Below are positions 35,181-36,758 of a stretch of 36,758 nucleotides of DNA, one piece after another. A program made the translations under genes and the position numbers. Source of the stretch: Actinomycetota bacterium (lineage in GTDB: Bacteria > Planctomycetota > Phycisphaerae > JAACET01); NCBI GenBank assembly GCA_011682385.1, contig JAACET010000039.1:1-36758 (forward strand), given 5' to 3'. Each line of letters begins with the position of its first letter. The first letter of the stretch is position 1. The notes under the pieces were generated by a model. That model saw only the letters and a program-made list of their open reading frames with translations, had not been told where the DNA came from and searched no databases.

Positions 35181-36563
35181 ATGATTAGGCCGAGAGTAGG
35201 GTTCATTGTTTATGGTGTACACAAGGACGGCCTAGTTGACCCGCTGGGCAAACCTTTTATAGACGACAAACTTCTGGCCGCTGCCAAAAAGACCCTTACA
35301 GAAGCCGGGCTGGAGCTGGTGGAGCACGACGTGATTCTGGCTACCAAGGCAGAGGCCAAAGAATGCTTCGGTAAGTTCAAGAAAATGGATGAGATCGATG
35401 CAGTGGTGCTCTTCTCGGGTACCTGGGTGTGGTCGGCTCATATGATCGCGGCCATTAGAGATTTCGCCCTTACCGGCAAGGGCATTGTGCTCTGGACCCA
35501 TCCTGGCAGCCAAGGTTGGCGTCCCGTCGGCGGCCTGGTTCTGCAGGCAGCAATGAAAGAAGTGGGTATAAAACACCGCTTCGTGTATGGCCGCCACGAC
35601 GATCCGAAAGAAATCGAACGGATCACATCCTACTGTTCAGCCAGCGCCATGAAGAATCGGCTGAACATAAGCACCATCGGGATGTTCGGCGGCAGGGGTA
35701 TGGGCCAAACCTGCGGCGTAGCAGATCCGTCCCAGTGGATGAAGGTCTTTGGCGTAGACATTGATTCCAGAGACACGACTGAACTTATCGAAACAGCCAA
35801 GGCCGTCACAAAGGCTGAGCTACAACAGGCTCGAGAAAGGATACAGAAACTCTTCGCGGAACCGATCCCGGAAGATGACATTGCCGATCGATCTATCCGG
35901 CTATACGTGGCTCTGAAAAAGATTGTCGAAAAGGAGGCCTTCGACTTCTATACCATCCAATCCTTCCCGGGACTGGGCGATGATTACAGCGCCACCTGCT
36001 TTGCCCAAAGCATGATGCTCGAAGACGGCGTGGGCACGTCGACACTGGGCGATTTCAATACAGCCCTGACCGTCAAGCTATTGACCGACCTCAGCAGCGA
36101 GCGGGTATATTACGGCGATCTACAACACGTCGACAAAACCAACAATGAAATCAAGATTATAGGCGACGGCTGCTGCCCACCATCGCTGGCCGACAAATTG
36201 GGCCTCGCGGGCTTTGCCCAGCACGGTGTGCCAACGGAAGGCAAGGCCGGTGGCATCTCAGTAAAACTCGTCTGCAAGATCGGTGAAGGAGTGTTGGCCA
36301 GGCTCGGTCGCAATGACGGCAAATTTGAAATGGTAATCACCCGTTGCAGCATTTTCGAGCCGCCAACTGAGAAACTTGCCCAACGCAAGAACGAGTGCGG
36401 GCTCCCATTCTGGCCCCACGGCTTTGTTACAGCTCATTGCGACATTGACGCCCTGCTGGAGGCCTGGAACAACGAATACGCTGTCTTGGGCTACGGCGAA
36501 CATCTATACGAAGAGCTAAAAGCCTTCTGTGAGATTATGGGCATCAAGGCCATCGCTCTTTGA
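35181..36563 (+). CDS. L-fucose/L-arabinose isomerase family protein
   Basis: Member of the sugar ketol-isomerase fold. ATG 35181 (MIRPRVGFIVYG) is chosen because AAAGGAGGT lies 9 bases upstream, giving 460 residues. The N-terminal Rossmann-like part is seen in VGFIVYGVHKDGLVDP and AVVLFSGTWVWSAHMIAAIR; the middle has GMFGGRGMGQTCGVADPSQW; and the C-terminal part has SFPGLGDDYSATCFAQSMML and STLGDFNTALTVKLL. Classic enzymes coordinate Mn2+ through Glu/Asp and His residues in the latter region. I cannot confirm a full set here, so activity and substrate are open. The preceding amidohydrolase scrap suggests a lost neighbour in a sugar or uronate pathway. Confidence 0.78.
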   Translation: MIRPRVGFIVYGVHKDGLVDPLGKPFIDDKLLAAAKKTLTEAGLELVEHDVILATKAEAKECFGKFKKMDEIDAVVLFSGTWVWSAHMIAAIRDFALTGKGIVLWTHPGSQGWRPVGGLVLQAAMKEVGIKHRFVYGRHDDPKEIERITSYCSASAMKNRLNISTIGMFGGRGMGQTCGVADPSQWMKVFGVDIDSRDTTELIETAKAVTKAELQQARERIQKLFAEPIPEDDIADRSIRLYVALKKIVEKEAFDFYTIQSFPGLGDDYSATCFAQSMMLEDGVGTSTLGDFNTALTVKLLTDLSSERVYYGDLQHVDKTNNEIKIIGDGCCPPSLADKLGLAGFAQHGVPTEGKAGGISVKLVCKIGEGVLARLGRNDGKFEMVITRCSIFEPPTEKLAQRKNECGLPFWPHGFVTAHCDIDALLEAWNNEYAVLGYGEHLYEELKAFCEIMGIKAIAL

Positions 36564-36586
36564 TCGAGAATCAAAACAGCTATTTC

Positions 36587-36614
36587 TTGACCGGCAAGGT
36601 TTAGCTGGTATATA
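36587..36614 (+). promoter_or_regulatory. promoter of tRNA-Pro
   Basis: TTGACC, a 16-bp spacer and TATATA, with an alternative -10 TATATT two to four bases on. Transcription would begin about 25 nt before the tRNA. Confidence 0.65.
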
Positions 36615-36645
36615 TATTGAAGGGGACGCTTGAGTCCGACGGCTA

Positions 36646-36721
36646 CGGGGCGTAGCTCAGCTTGGTTTAGAGTGCTTGACTGGGGGTCAAGAGGTCGCTG
36701 GTTCAAATCCAGTCGCCCCGA
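36646..36721 (+). tRNA. tRNA-Pro(GGG)
   Basis: The acceptor CGGGGCG pairs with CGCCCCG, with C1-G72 as usual for tRNA-Pro, and discriminator A. The anticodon arm CUUGA-CUGGGGG-UCAAG gives GGG. The T-arm GGUUCAAAUCC is standard. CCA is not encoded. Confidence 0.95.
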
Positions 36722-36747
36722 TTTTGAGTGATCATCTCGCTCAAAAT
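36721..36747 (+). terminator. hairpin after tRNA-Pro, possible terminator
   Basis: ATTTTGAG (36721-36728) and CTCAAAAT (36740-36747) form an 8-bp stem immediately after the tRNA. It has no T-run within the window, so it may be a processing hairpin. Confidence 0.35.
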
Positions 36748-36758
36748 AGAGCAGGCGA

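Overview
This window comes from a diderm (Gram-negative-type) bacterium. The evidence is a CusBA-type RND metal efflux system, a type IV/type II pseudopilin and sigma70-like promoters. I tentatively suggest Planctomycetota (Phycisphaerae-like), from the style of the 16S gene and of the GspG-like pseudopilin. I could not test this by alignment, so treat it as a guess. UAG and UGA both work as ordinary stops here, Shine-Dalgarno sites are common, and the 16S 3' end carries the anti-SD sequence.

Layout. (1) 1-7816: copper/silver export. The 3' part of a Cu+ P-type ATPase converges on a cusB-cusA operon; cusA is broken by two frameshifts. (2) 8182-8967: an SDR oxidoreductase, then a nested palindromic REP-type element. 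(3) 9311-14808: an iron and cofactor operon behind a near-consensus promoter: fur, a variant feoB, a DtxR-type regulator with FeoA-like tail, a small FeoB-associated Cys-rich membrane protein, nadC and birA, with overlapping or nearly touching genes. (4) 14830-19195 (minus): two tandem CPA-type cation/proton antiporters with CBS pairs, followed by a branched-chain aminotransferase. (5) 19256-19883: a REP-associated tyrosine transposase (RAYT) inside paired palindromes. (6) 19923-26324 (minus): a complete rrn operon, 16S-tRNA-Ile-tRNA-Ala-23S-5S, with two promoters, boxA sites and a terminator. (7) 26417-27879 (minus): DUF167 protein, tRNA-Thr, and an MNT-HEPN protein whose reading frame has an early amber stop. 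(8) 28026-30136: tsaB, rnhA, a CDP-alcohol phosphatidyltransferase and a small membrane protein. (9) 30139-34773 (minus): a pseudopilin, and a two-gene unit of a large FAD/Fe-S 2-hydroxyacid dehydrogenase and an alanine-glyoxylate-type aminotransferase. (10) 34916-36758: an amidohydrolase remnant, a fucose/arabinose-isomerase-family protein and tRNA-Pro.

The most unusual feature is in the rRNA operon. The 23S gene is interrupted in a 5'-domain variable hairpin by a 273-nt insertion closed by a perfect 15-bp stem. Almost the whole loop is an 86-codon GIY-YIG nuclease gene in the same sense as the rRNA, with its own SD; its UAA stop forms the inner base pairs of the stem. The 16S gene carries a second, non-coding insertion with a perfect 18-bp stem in the helix-10 region. 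Together these suggest ribosomal RNAs that may be cut or fragmented during maturation, with a nuclease gene living as an rRNA intervening sequence. Palindromic REP-like elements of several kinds and a RAYT gene near the rrn terminator add to the picture of active small mobile elements.
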